From the NCBI GenBank assembly GCA_938008185.1, contig CALLLR010000067.1, positions 1 to 44,987 on the forward strand: 44,987 nt of DNA, in the 5' to 3' direction. Shown here in pieces: positions 22,952 to 31,557 of the stretch. The stretch's first letter is position 1; each line of letters opens with the position of its first letter. This DNA is from an uncultured Saprospiraceae bacterium (lineage in GTDB: Bacteria > Bacteroidota > Bacteroidia > Chitinophagales > Saprospiraceae). Made by a program: the position numbers and the translations under genes. Below the pieces are notes generated by a model that saw nothing but the letters and a program-made list of their open reading frames with translations, did no database searches and was not told where the DNA came from.

Positions 22952-25120
22952 TCAAAGCTTCTCCTCCAAAAAGTCTGTCATCTTTGTATACAAGTGTAAC
23001 CGCGCATTGTCCCCATAAATTCCATGATTTCGATTTGGATAAAAATAAGTATCAAATTGCTTGTTGGCTTTGATCAGTGCTTTAGCCATTTCGGCACTAT
23101 TTTGAAAGTGTACATTATCGTCCGCATTACCGTGTACCAACAGATAATTCCCTTTGAGTTGGTCCGCAAAATAAACGGGAGAATTTTCTTTATAACCCTC
23201 CGGATTTTCGTCGTCGGTTCGCATATATCGCTCCGTGTAAATACTATCGTACCATTTCCAGTTCGTCACCGGAGCTACGGCAATCGCCGCTTTAAATACG
23301 TCATTTCCTTTCAAAATAGCCAACGAAGACATATAACCTCCATAACTCCATCCGAAGATACCAATTCGATCGCCATCTACATACGGCTGCGCCGCCAGGT
23401 ATTTAGCCGCTGCGATTTGATCCTCCGTTTCATACTTACCGAGTTGCTGATAAGTCATTTTTTTAAATTTTTCTCCTCTCGCACCCGTTCCCCGATTGTC
23501 TACACTCACCACGATATACCCTTTTTGCGCCAGCATCTGAAACCACCAGTAGTTATTATATCCGTAGCTATTGTTGACCGTTTGACTGCCCGGCCCGCCG
23601 TATACGTACATGAGCACCGGATACTTTTTGCTTAGATCAAAATTGGGAGGTCTGATCGTCCACGCGTTTAATTCGTCACCGGCAGCATTTTTTATTTTAG
23701 AAAAATTAACGGGCTGGGTACCATAAGATTGCTGAATACTTACCAGTTTTTTATTATCTTCAATGACCCGAATTTCTTTTCCCGTACGATCGTATACCGT
23801 AAAGGTAGGTGGCGTATTAACAGTCGAAAAGGTATTGACAAAATAATCAAAGGTACTCGAAAATTGTGCTGCATTCGTTCCCGAAAAAGGCGTTAAATTC
23901 TTTTTATTATTTCCATCCATATCTACGCTATAAATCTGTCGCTCCAGCGGAGATTGTTCGGCGGATTGAAAATAAACCATTTTATTTACTTCATCCACGC
24001 CGTATAATCTGGTGACATCAAAATTTCCATTGGTCAATTGACGCACTAATTTACCATTCATATCGTAGAGGTAAACGTGATTAAAACCACTTTGCTCACT
24101 CGTCCAGACAAAATGTTTTTTATCTTTTAAAAAATTCAAGTCATCGGTAATATCAATATAATAATCGTTGGTTTCTTCCAGCAGTGTTCTGGTCGTTCCC
24201 ATTTTAGTATCCGCTAAAATCAACTTTAAATTATTCTGGTGGCGATTCATTTTAAAAACAACCAGACCGTTGTTATCGTGCGTCCATTTGATTCTCGGTA
24301 CGTACTGATCATCCATGTTACCCAAATCAATTTTTTTTGCTTTATAAGTATTAAAATTAAAAACGTGAACGCTGACCTTCGAGTTTTTCTCCCCTACTTT
24401 TGGATACTTAAATCTCTGGTATTCGGGATAAGCATCGTCTTTATGGATCGTCATAATAAACTCTTTTACTTCGGTTTCGTCAAAACGAATAAAGGCGATC
24501 TGATCTCCGTTGGGCGACCAGGCAAACGCTTTGGTTTTTCCAAATTCCTCTTCGTACACCCAGTCGGCCATCCCGTTGATGATCTCGTTGGTTTTACCGT
24601 CGGTAGTAAGCTGTCGGGTCTCTCCACTCTTCAAATCTTTGACAAACAAATTATTATCCCGTACAAATGCGACTCTCTGCCCATCGGGTGAAAAGGTAGC
24701 CAGACTTATTTTATCTTCCCGACCCAGAGAAGACAGACTATTGGTCTTACGATCCAGCACATAAAAATATCCCTTGGTAGAATGCCGATAGATTGACTCC
24801 AAATCGCTCGCCAGCAACATCTTGTTTTCGTTACTACTAAAGGAGTATCTACTAAATTTCTGGTCAAAACTACCCGTAGCCGGCAAGGTGGTCGCATCCA
24901 GTAAAACTTTCGTTTCCTTACCCGTCAACAAATCGTACTGTACCACTTTGTTTCCTTCCTTTCGTGTGTAATGCCTTCCATCTTTTTGAAAATTAAAACC
25001 AGGAACAGAACGCGCATTGAAAGTATAATCCTTCCAGATATCTTCTACTGTGATAGATTTAGTTTGAGCCGACACAAAAAACGCGGGCAGACAAAGTAAA
25101 AAGAGTATTGAATATTTCAT
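22952..25120 (-). CDS. Dipeptidyl peptidase IV family serine peptidase (S9B)
   Basis: A 722-residue exported peptidase. The signal peptide is MKYSILFLLCLPAFFVSA (cleavage near residue 18-19). Residues about 50-460 form the beta-propeller, including WVYEEEFG (Glu190-192), the glutamates that hold the free amino end of the substrate. The alpha/beta hydrolase domain has YVYGGPGSQTVNNSYGYN, the nucleophile Ser592 in GIFGWSYGGYMSSLA, Asp668 in LVHGNADDNVHFQNS and His699 in PNRNHGIYGD. The catalytic set is complete, so the enzyme should remove X-Pro or X-Ala dipeptides from peptide N-termini in the periplasm. Length matches bacterial DPP IV. It is a single gene, with smpB downstream. Confidence 0.93.
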   Translation of the reverse strand: MKYSILFLLCLPAFFVSAQTKSITVEDIWKDYTFNARSVPGFNFQKDGRHYTRKEGNKVVQYDLLTGKETKVLLDATTLPATGSFDQKFSRYSFSSNENKMLLASDLESIYRHSTKGYFYVLDRKTNSLSSLGREDKISLATFSPDGQRVAFVRDNNLFVKDLKSGETRQLTTDGKTNEIINGMADWVYEEEFGKTKAFAWSPNGDQIAFIRFDETEVKEFIMTIHKDDAYPEYQRFKYPKVGEKNSKVSVHVFNFNTYKAKKIDLGNMDDQYVPRIKWTHDNNGLVVFKMNRHQNNLKLILADTKMGTTRTLLEETNDYYIDITDDLNFLKDKKHFVWTSEQSGFNHVYLYDMNGKLVRQLTNGNFDVTRLYGVDEVNKMVYFQSAEQSPLERQIYSVDMDGNNKKNLTPFSGTNAAQFSSTFDYFVNTFSTVNTPPTFTVYDRTGKEIRVIEDNKKLVSIQQSYGTQPVNFSKIKNAAGDELNAWTIRPPNFDLSKKYPVLMYVYGGPGSQTVNNSYGYNNYWWFQMLAQKGYIVVSVDNRGTGARGEKFKKMTYQQLGKYETEDQIAAAKYLAAQPYVDGDRIGIFGWSYGGYMSSLAILKGNDVFKAAIAVAPVTNWKWYDSIYTERYMRTDDENPEGYKENSPVYFADQLKGNYLLVHGNADDNVHFQNSAEMAKALIKANKQFDTYFYPNRNHGIYGDNARLHLYTKMTDFLEEKL

Positions 25121-25192
25121 TTTTATAAAATTATGAACGTGAATATTTTGAGAAGCTAACTGGCCAATGAGCCAACAGGCTTTTAAAAAAAA

Positions 25193-26683
25193 TTATTTCC
25201 CCAGGATTTCATTTAATGACTCCTGAATTCTTTTTCTTTTTTCCCGGCGATCAATGACTCGGGCTGGTACTACGCGCACCGCACAATCACTGATGGGACA
25301 GCGCTCGCAGGTAATGTTGACCGTTTGGCTGACAATTGACGGATCATCCACAAAACGAATAGCCTGACGAGTTGCATCATCCAAAAACAAGCCGATCGTT
25401 ACACTGGAATTTCGCTTTCCATCCCCATAACCCGGTCGGGCAAAAGTGAAAGAAAAGTACTCATCATTCGTACCGTAGTAGGTACTGCGCTGGGCGCCAA
25501 CAATCGTACCGACGTATTTGCCTCGCTGCTGCATCTCCTTCAAATCGTTCAGTAGAGCAACCGATAACCAGCGCCGACAATAATGCTCCGACTGGTTATT
25601 ACTATGGGGATGGTGACTATTATTTAAATGCAGTTCTTTATCAATTTGGAAATCGTCTCTCTCCGGATCGTGTACCACTCTGATAAAAAAGAACTTTTTC
25701 AATCCCAAATATTTTGGCAGTACGTTGGTTAGTCTGGCCAGCATAATTTCGGGAGAAACATTATACTTACTCCGCAAATCTAAAAAGGCTTCTCCGTTCC
25801 AGGTTTCCCGATCAAAAAATGCTTTAAGGTCTTTGGTAATCGATTTTTTGTTTACTAAAATAGCCGAGGCAAAGTATACCGCCTTAAAATGATTCAATAC
25901 TTGATCAAAAGAAGTTACCTTTACCAGCGACGAAGTCACCGCCCTTTCAGACATTTTTAAATACTGAAAAGCCAGTTCTTTTGCATATTGAAAAGTACGT
26001 TCGGTATCCGTAATATTTTTATTGAGTAATAATCTTTTAGTCTTTGGAATATACACCGACCGAAATCCATTTAATTCGGGATAATCGTCCAGTCCATTTT
26101 CTACAATCCGATACTTAAACGCTTTTTTAAGGGTTTGTTCTAACAAATCGATAGAAATTGCTTCATTTTCCGGAAAATCGTGCGCTTTGACAAATTGACC
26201 AGCGGCTTCCTCTATTTCTTCAAAATAATTAAAATGTAATTCCTGATAGGCACGTACGGCCGCCTGATAAAAATTAGCCTCTCCCACGGCATGATTACGG
26301 GATAATTCCACTAACGTAGAAATAAAGGCGCCGATTTTCGCGGGGGCCGTAGCGATGATTTCCACCACTTTCATCAACTCAATACCGAACATATCCAGCG
26401 GTAGTTCATTCAAAAAATTAGACTGCAATAATTCGCCGATAGGAATCAAATTCCCCTCTAAATCGGTTGAAATAAGTACCGCTACTTCTTCTCCCAATGC
26501 ATCCGCCAACAATTTAATTTTATCGTCTTTAGGATATTTCTTACCCCGTTCAATCTCATTGAGGTAAGAAACAGACATACCCGTTTGCTCTTTCAACTCC
26601 TTGAAAGTAATATTTTTTTGCTGTCGCAACTGCCGGACCTTGAGGCCCAGGATTATCCGCTGGTTCTGTGATTTAGCTATCAT
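25193..26683 (-). CDS. XRE-type regulator with degenerate IrrE-like domain (ScfR/RamB-like)
   Basis: This regulator has 496 residues from the ATG at 26683; three further codons upstream start at a TTG and are less likely. The helix-turn-helix is at residues about 8-67 (LRQQKNITFKELKEQTGMSV, SYLNEIERGKKYPKDDKI). The middle corresponds to the IrrE/ImmA-peptidase-like domain, but at the place of HExxH it reads YAKELAFQY, so zinc binding is lost. The C-terminal domain carries the conserved cysteines (NITCERCPISDCAVR, residues about 458-470) typical of the short-chain-fatty-acyl regulator group that includes RamB, which controls acetate and propionate use through the glyoxylate and methylcitrate routes. 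Ligand binding is probably an acyl-CoA; this is family knowledge, not visible in the sequence. It is divergent from a MutS-family gene across 110 bp. Confidence 0.8.
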   Translation of the reverse strand: MIAKSQNQRIILGLKVRQLRQQKNITFKELKEQTGMSVSYLNEIERGKKYPKDDKIKLLADALGEEVAVLISTDLEGNLIPIGELLQSNFLNELPLDMFGIELMKVVEIIATAPAKIGAFISTLVELSRNHAVGEANFYQAAVRAYQELHFNYFEEIEEAAGQFVKAHDFPENEAISIDLLEQTLKKAFKYRIVENGLDDYPELNGFRSVYIPKTKRLLLNKNITDTERTFQYAKELAFQYLKMSERAVTSSLVKVTSFDQVLNHFKAVYFASAILVNKKSITKDLKAFFDRETWNGEAFLDLRSKYNVSPEIMLARLTNVLPKYLGLKKFFFIRVVHDPERDDFQIDKELHLNNSHHPHSNNQSEHYCRRWLSVALLNDLKEMQQRGKYVGTIVGAQRSTYYGTNDEYFSFTFARPGYGDGKRNSSVTIGLFLDDATRQAIRFVDDPSIVSQTVNITCERCPISDCAVRVVPARVIDRREKRKRIQESLNEILGK

Positions 26684-26689
26684 TTTGCC

Positions 26690-26697
26690 CAAAAATA
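26690..26697 (-). promoter_or_regulatory. TATTTTTG -7 box of the ScfR-like gene
   Basis: TATTTTTG on the minus strand fits TAnnTTTG and ends 6 nt before the ATG at 26683, again giving an almost leaderless message. No TTG sits at the canonical distance. Confidence 0.4.
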
Positions 26698-26756
26698 CGA
26701 TGATCCGAGCAATTGTTTATGATCAGAGGCCATTTAATCCAATAGTTTTTCATTCG

Positions 26757-26789
26757 TTTGTTCTATTTCTGCCAGAAGGATTACTTTTG
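26757..26789 (+). promoter_or_regulatory. Promoter of the MutS-family gene, probable leaderless start
   Basis: TTTG (26757-26760), a 21-nt spacer and TACTTTTG (26782-26789) match the two Bacteroidota promoter boxes. Only 4 nt (TGAT) separate the -7 box from the ATG at 26794, so the transcript should begin at or beside the start codon. Confidence 0.65.
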
Positions 26790-26793
26790 TGAT

Positions 26794-28575
26794 ATGACAT
26801 TAACTGAATTATATCGACAAAGAGCGGAAGATTTTACACACCGTGCCGAAGCGTTACAGGCACGATACGAAAAATTTGGGTTTGTAAGACTGGCTAGTTT
26901 TATTATCGCAATTGTGCTCCTCATCCTGGTTTTTAATGCCAGTCCACTGGCGGGCATTATTCTTACGATCTTGTTTTTAGCTGCGTTTTACCGACTGATT
27001 CAGTGGCACCAACGACTACTCCACGAAAAACAAATTGAAGAATCTCTGGCCCTCATCAATCAGCAGGAACTAGCTTTTATGCAAGATGACTTCCAGGCTT
27101 TTGCGGATGGTAAAGAATTTATGGACCCGTCTCATCCCAATAGTATCGATATGGATATTTTTGGCCCGTATTCTTTTTTTCAATATACTAACCGTACGAC
27201 CACTTCAATGGGAAAGAAAAGGCTGGCCGAATATCTGACCACCGTTGCCGACGCCTCCGAAATTCGCGACCGGCAACAAGCCATTTCCGAATTACAGGAC
27301 CAGCTGGAATGGCGGCAAAAATTTCGTGCGCACGGGATGTCCACGGAAGATGCACCCGAACATCTGGAGCAATTGAAAACATGGCTGGCACAACCAGATT
27401 TTATCCGGTCTAATTCCTTAAACAAAGCGGCTTTAATTGTCGCTCCGGTCCTCTCCTTTATTGGTTTATACGTCTGGATTTTTCATTGGCCCTGGTACAT
27501 CTCTATGGTGTTTTTCTTTGCCGCATTTTATATGTTACGTATCACGCTGAATCGGGTCAACCAAACCCACGTACAAACGACCAACGCGGGAAAAACGTTG
27601 GCCTACTATGCTTATTTGATTGAGCATCTAGAAGATAAACATTTTCAATCCGACAAGTTACAGTCCCTGAGTTCGGCACTGGATACAGATGCCAAAAAAG
27701 CGTCGGCGCGATTAAAACGATTGTCTTTTATTATTCACCAATTGAACTTGCGTTATAATGCTTTTGTCATCATTCTGAATATTTTTACGCTCTGGGATTT
27801 ACAGTGGGTTTACCGTTTGGAACAATGGAAAACGGAACAACGGGACGACCTCCCACAATGGTTTGCGGCCTTGGCAGAATTTGAAGCACTGGTTAGCTTT
27901 GCGACCGTATACTATAATCGCCCAGATTGGGTATTTCCCGAAATCACTACTACACCACTATTCAACGCAACCGGTTTGGGACATCCGCTAATCGCGCCAA
28001 AAGAACGGGTCTCCAACGATATCATAATTCCAACCAAAGGACATATTAAATTAGTAACGGGTAGTAATATGGCAGGAAAAAGTACTTTTTTACGTACCGT
28101 CGGATTAAACATCGTGCTGGCGATGGCGGGTGCACCCGTTTGTGCCGAAAAGTTAAGTTTACCCATCCTGGAATTATACAGTAGTATGCGCACGCAAGAC
28201 GCCCTGCACGAAAGTACTTCCTCTTTTTACGCCGAACTCAAACGTTTAAAAATTATTATTGAAGCAGTCGAGGAAAAAGAAAACGCATTGTTTTTAATGG
28301 ACGAAATTTTAAAAGGAACCAACTCCAACGATCGCCATACCGGATCAAAAGCATTAATCACCCAATTAATAAAATCAAAAGGCTCGGGGATCATTGCAAC
28401 CCACGACTTAGAACTGGGCGCGATGGCCGAAACGGCAGACGGTGCGATCGAAAATCTTTGTATTGAAGTCGCGGTTAAAAATGGGAAATTGATTTTTGAT
28501 TATAAACTCAAACCGGGGGTAAGTCAGAGCTTTAATGCGACTTTGCTTATGCGGGAGATGGGAATAAAAGTGTAG
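26794..28575 (+). CDS. Membrane-anchored MutS-family ATPase
   Basis: This protein has 593 residues from the ATG at 26794; the open frame begins earlier, but that part overlaps the promoter. The C-terminal third is a MutS ATPase domain: Walker A TGSNMAGKSTFLRTVGLN (near residue 422), the MutS signature STSSFYAELKRLK, Walker B LFLMDEILKGTNSNDRHTGS (near residue 502) and ATHDLELG. There is no mismatch-recognition domain I. Instead there are two hydrophobic segments near the start (about 27-65, SFIIAIVLLILVFNA and LAGIILTILFLAAFY) and two in the middle (about 208-250), which should be membrane spans. Between them lies a helical core like MutS domain III. Related membrane MutS proteins are widespread in Bacteroidota and have no agreed function; they are not MutS1 or MutS2, since the Smr domain is also missing. 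Confidence 0.85.
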   Translation: MTLTELYRQRAEDFTHRAEALQARYEKFGFVRLASFIIAIVLLILVFNASPLAGIILTILFLAAFYRLIQWHQRLLHEKQIEESLALINQQELAFMQDDFQAFADGKEFMDPSHPNSIDMDIFGPYSFFQYTNRTTTSMGKKRLAEYLTTVADASEIRDRQQAISELQDQLEWRQKFRAHGMSTEDAPEHLEQLKTWLAQPDFIRSNSLNKAALIVAPVLSFIGLYVWIFHWPWYISMVFFFAAFYMLRITLNRVNQTHVQTTNAGKTLAYYAYLIEHLEDKHFQSDKLQSLSSALDTDAKKASARLKRLSFIIHQLNLRYNAFVIILNIFTLWDLQWVYRLEQWKTEQRDDLPQWFAALAEFEALVSFATVYYNRPDWVFPEITTTPLFNATGLGHPLIAPKERVSNDIIIPTKGHIKLVTGSNMAGKSTFLRTVGLNIVLAMAGAPVCAEKLSLPILELYSSMRTQDALHESTSSFYAELKRLKIIIEAVEEKENALFLMDEILKGTNSNDRHTGSKALITQLIKSKGSGIIATHDLELGAMAETADGAIENLCIEVAVKNGKLIFDYKLKPGVSQSFNATLLMREMGIKV

Positions 28576-28602
28576 AATCGTTGAATCGTTGAATCGTTGA
28601 AC
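28576..28602. repeat. GTTGAATC octamer tract (family A)
   Basis: Three near-perfect copies of the 8-bp unit begin immediately after the stop codon of the MutS-family gene and end with GTTGAACTAT. The unit is the same as at 1666-1739. Confidence 0.75.
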
Positions 28603-28654
28603 TATTTTAAGATAAACTCTCGCTTACACTCGTTCTATTTTATGAAAAAAAATC

Positions 28655-29746
28655 ATGAAAAATAAAAATATTTCAATGGATACGGTCCTCATCATCGGCG
28701 CCGGACTCAGCGGCTTAACCCTTGCCTATTATTTGCAAAAAAAAGGAATTACCTGCCACATTCTGGAAGCCCGATCACGGCTCGGCGGCAGAATATTCAC
28801 CAGCTATCAAAAAGATGCTGCTCCTTTGGAAATGGGTGCTACCTGGCTGGGCAAAAAACACCAGGAATTAAATAATTTATTGGCGGAATTGAATCTCGAA
28901 ATTTTCGAACAGGCCCTAGGAGAACGGGCGATTTACGAACCCATTTCTACCAGTCCTCCGCAATTAGTTTCTTTACCGCCAAATAACGATCCAAGTTACC
29001 GGATTAAGGGAGGAACGTTGACGCTTATCAATACATTAGCGGAAAAAATTGGCCAAAAAAATATTTCGCTAAACCAAATAGTTAGCAACATTTACTCCAC
29101 AACTAACCGCCTTTTTGTAAAAACAAGAACGGACGAATTTCAGGCAGATCTCGTCGTCACTACCTTACCTCCTTTTTTACTGATCAAAACCATTGCGTTC
29201 GAACCCGCCTTACCCCAAAATTTAATAGACATCACCGCCACTACCCACACCTGGATGGGCGACTCCATCAAAGTGGGGTTGCGCTACGCCACTCCTTTCT
29301 GGCGCGCTGAAGATAGCAGCGGGACTATTTTCAGCAACGTAGGCCCCATTCCCGAAATGTACGAACATGCGGACGCAGACGAAAAATACTTTTCAATAAA
29401 AGGATTTTTTAACGGAGCTTATTATTCTGTTACCAAAGCAGAACGGCTAGAAATGGTTTTGACCCAGCTCGAAAAATATTACGGTCCGCAGGTAAGGGAT
29501 TTTCTCAGTTACGAAGAAGGGGTATGGCGGAATGAACCATTTACATTTGCTCCCTACCAACAACATGTTTTACCTCACCAAAACAATGGACACACTATTT
29601 TTTCCACGCCCTTGATGAACGGCAAATTTTATCTGGCCGGTTCTGAAACGGCGAACCAATATCCCGGATATATGGAAGGAGCGGTAAGAAGTGCGCAGCG
29701 GGTGGCGAAGCAGATTATAGAAAATTATTTCCATTCTGTCTCTTAA
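28655..29746 (+). CDS. Flavin-containing amine oxidase-family oxidoreductase
   Basis: A 363-residue FAD enzyme of the monoamine oxidase family. DTVLIIGAGLSGLTLAYYLQ is the dinucleotide-binding motif and ILEARSRLGGRIFTSY its conserved continuation. EMGATWLGKKHQELNNLLAE is the substrate-side start, and FYLAGSETANQYPGYMEGAV, then RSAQRVAKQI, is the C-terminal FAD-contacting motif. The protein is shorter than typical monoamine oxidases (about 450 residues), so part of the substrate domain is reduced. No signal peptide. The ATG at 28655 is used; an alternative at 28676 starts just before the FAD motif. The substrate is unknown; amines, amino acids or carotenoid-like compounds are all possible in this superfamily. 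It is followed after 63 bp by the DJ-1-like lipoprotein gene and may share its transcript. Confidence 0.85.
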   Translation: MKNKNISMDTVLIIGAGLSGLTLAYYLQKKGITCHILEARSRLGGRIFTSYQKDAAPLEMGATWLGKKHQELNNLLAELNLEIFEQALGERAIYEPISTSPPQLVSLPPNNDPSYRIKGGTLTLINTLAEKIGQKNISLNQIVSNIYSTTNRLFVKTRTDEFQADLVVTTLPPFLLIKTIAFEPALPQNLIDITATTHTWMGDSIKVGLRYATPFWRAEDSSGTIFSNVGPIPEMYEHADADEKYFSIKGFFNGAYYSVTKAERLEMVLTQLEKYYGPQVRDFLSYEEGVWRNEPFTFAPYQQHVLPHQNNGHTIFSTPLMNGKFYLAGSETANQYPGYMEGAVRSAQRVAKQIIENYFHSVS

Positions 29747-29809
29747 AAATAACGATCAGCTATTTATTTTATAAAACGTAAAATTCTTTATTCCAAAAAT
29801 TACTTTCTC

Positions 29810-30526
29810 ATGCGCTGCCTACTTTTTGTACTTGTTATTATTCTTTCCAGTTGTTCTCCTACGGAACAGAAAACCACTTATTCCAATCCTCCTCCTTTGG
29901 TCGCCAATCGCTATAATGTTGCGCTACTCATCATGGATGGCGTTTACAATACCGAACTGACCGCTCCTTACGATATTTTCCAACACACTATTTTCAGAAA
30001 AAATATTAAGGCCATGAATACGTTTACGGTGGCCAATACTTTGGATCCAATTACCAGTTTTGAAGGCATGCGCATTTTGCCTGATTATAATTATTTATCC
30101 GGTGATTTGCCACCGATTGATATTCTGGTTGTTCCTAGTGCGGAGCATCATCTGGATACAGATCTGGACGATGAAAAAATGTTAGATTTTGTACGACAAA
30201 TAAGTAAAAATGCGCTCTATGTTACTTCTCATTGCGATGGTGCTTTCGTTTTGGCAGAGGCGGGTTTGTTAGACAAAGTTGCTTCTACAACTTTCCCCAG
30301 TGACATTCCGAAGTACCGGAAAAAATTTCCTCAGTTGGATGTCCGGGATAGCGTTTTATTTGTTCATGACGGAAAATTTATTACTTCTGCTGGCGGCGCT
30401 AAATCATTTGAAGCAGCACTTTATTTATGTGAATTATTATACGGTCCGGAGATTGCCCGTAGCCTGGCTAGAGGGCTGGTAATTGATTGGGATTTAGCGA
30501 CGGTGCCCCACTATCGGGTAAATTAA
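29810..30526 (+). CDS. DJ-1/PfpI-family lipoprotein
   Basis: A 238-residue protein combining a lipoprotein signal (MRCLLFVLVIILSSCSPTEQ, lipidated Cys15) with a DJ-1/PfpI domain. The domain starts at about residue 35 (YNVALLIMDGVYNTELTAPY) and contains FEGMRILPDYNYL, IDILVVPSAEHH and the nucleophile elbow YVTSHCDGAFVLAEAGLL with Cys142, followed by a long C-terminal stretch (FITSAGGAKSFEAALYLCEL). Most proteins of this family are cytoplasmic chaperones, glyoxalases, proteases or parts of AraC-type regulators. A membrane-anchored, extracytoplasmic form is uncommon. The fold resembles the sensory domain of GlxA-type AraC regulators but no DNA-binding part is present. Enzyme activity cannot be told. 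A clear terminator follows. Confidence 0.85.
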   Translation: MRCLLFVLVIILSSCSPTEQKTTYSNPPPLVANRYNVALLIMDGVYNTELTAPYDIFQHTIFRKNIKAMNTFTVANTLDPITSFEGMRILPDYNYLSGDLPPIDILVVPSAEHHLDTDLDDEKMLDFVRQISKNALYVTSHCDGAFVLAEAGLLDKVASTTFPSDIPKYRKKFPQLDVRDSVLFVHDGKFITSAGGAKSFEAALYLCELLYGPEIARSLARGLVIDWDLATVPHYRVN

Positions 30527-30577
30527 GATTTATCCACCAAACTTTTATCCCTCTTGATATAAGATACCTTTTGACAT

Positions 30578-30614
30578 AAGCCACTCCGGATTAATTTTCG
30601 GGGTGGCTTTTTTA
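30578..30614 (+). terminator. Rho-independent terminator after the DJ-1-like gene
   Basis: AAGCCACTCCG pairs with CGGGGTGGCTT across a loop of about 10 nt, directly followed by a run of T residues (to about 30614). It lies about 50 bp after the stop codon of the gene at 29810. Confidence 0.85.
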
Positions 30615-30733
30615 TTTTGTCCTTATCAGGGCATCCTTCATCCATAATTACATCCGACAACAGAAATGAATATCAACACCTCAAAAAATATCGTCAGGGC
30701 TTGAATGAAAGTTTTAGCAAAACTCATTTTTCA

Positions 30734-31414
30734 TTACTTACTCTTCAATCGAAAACCCACGCCGTGAATATTTTCGATTTTCAAAGAATCATCCTGTTTC
30801 AAATATTTCCGTAGTCGCGATATAAAAACATCCAGGCTACGTCCCAGAAAATAATCATCTTCTCCCCATATTTTTTCCAGAATGTCAGAACGCTTAATCA
30901 CCTCATTCTGATTCAAGAAAAATAAATTCAATAAATCAGCTTCTTTTTGCGTAAGTAATTTGTTATAATTACCACTACGTAATGACAGATTTTTATAATC
31001 AAAAATATAATTTCCCAATTGATTATTGGCACCTTCGACGTGAAATACTCTAGAGCGTTTTAGAAATACCTGAATTTTCAATAATAACTCTTCAATACTA
31101 AAAGGTTTCGTCATGTAATCGTCCGCACCCAGTTTCAGACCCTGTATTTTATCTTCTTTTAAAGAACGAGCCGTCAAAAATATAATCGGCACTTCGATAT
31201 TTGTTTTTCTGATTTCCTGGGCTATTGTAAAACCATCCACGTCCGGCAACATCACATCCAAAATACAAAGGTCAAAACTCCCTTGTTTTATCTGCCCCAT
31301 AGCCGAAGCACCATCCGCACAGTAAGTGACCCGATACCCCTGCAATTCCAGGTTATCCCGGGTTACGAAGCTTAAGCTTTCATCGTCTTCTACGTAGAGT
31401 AAATGTGACTGCAT
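30734..31414 (-). CDS. OmpR-family response regulator (RprY-like), first of two paralogues
   Basis: A 226-residue regulator with an N-terminal receiver (LLYVEDDESLSFVTRDNLEL; acidic pocket at Glu9-Asp11, phosphoacceptor Asp53 in FDLCILDVMLPDVDGF, Thr in FLTARSLKED, Lys in DDYMTKPFS) and a C-terminal winged helix (LTQKEADLLNLFFLNQNEVI, then SLDVFISRLRKYLKQDDSLK). The last phrase, IENIHGVGFRLKS, is typical of the RprY-type regulators of Bacteroidota. It is encoded downstream of its probable kinase at 31558, separated by a 143-bp repeat-rich gap. The protein at 34992 is a close paralogue. Targets cannot be told from the sequence. Confidence 0.92.
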   Translation of the reverse strand: MQSHLLYVEDDESLSFVTRDNLELQGYRVTYCADGASAMGQIKQGSFDLCILDVMLPDVDGFTIAQEIRKTNIEVPIIFLTARSLKEDKIQGLKLGADDYMTKPFSIEELLLKIQVFLKRSRVFHVEGANNQLGNYIFDYKNLSLRSGNYNKLLTQKEADLLNLFFLNQNEVIKRSDILEKIWGEDDYFLGRSLDVFISRLRKYLKQDDSLKIENIHGVGFRLKSK

Positions 31415-31424
31415 GGTTTTTAGT

Positions 31425-31557
31425 TAATTAGTTATTTTGGTTAATCAGTTAATCGGTGCTCTTATATCGTGGAATAGTTATCGGTTAATCAGTTAGTCAG
31501 TGCTCTTCAATCGTAAGTCTTACTAATTAACTAATCACTGATTAACTGATGCACTGA
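31425..31557. repeat. GTTAATCA-type inverted repeat (family B) between kinase and regulator genes
   Basis: Plus-strand words GGTTAATCAGTTAATCGG and GGTTAATCAGTTAGTCAG, each followed by TGCTCTT and an A/T-rich CGT core (31456-31472, 31499-31515), are answered by inverted words (CTAATTAACTAATCACTGAT, TAACTGATGCACTGATCAAC) up to the stop codon of the kinase gene. Between cotranscribed genes this could fold in the message and lower regulator expression. Confidence 0.7.

Noticed and set aside
23024-24691. Plus-strand frames (up to 203 residues) opposite the dipeptidyl peptidase gene
   Set aside because: They are antisense to an intact DPP IV gene with all catalytic residues and show no family features.
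26794-28575. MutS2 or MutS1 mismatch-repair assignment
   Set aside because: No mismatch-recognition domain, no Smr domain, and four hydrophobic spans; only the ATPase domain and helical core are shared.
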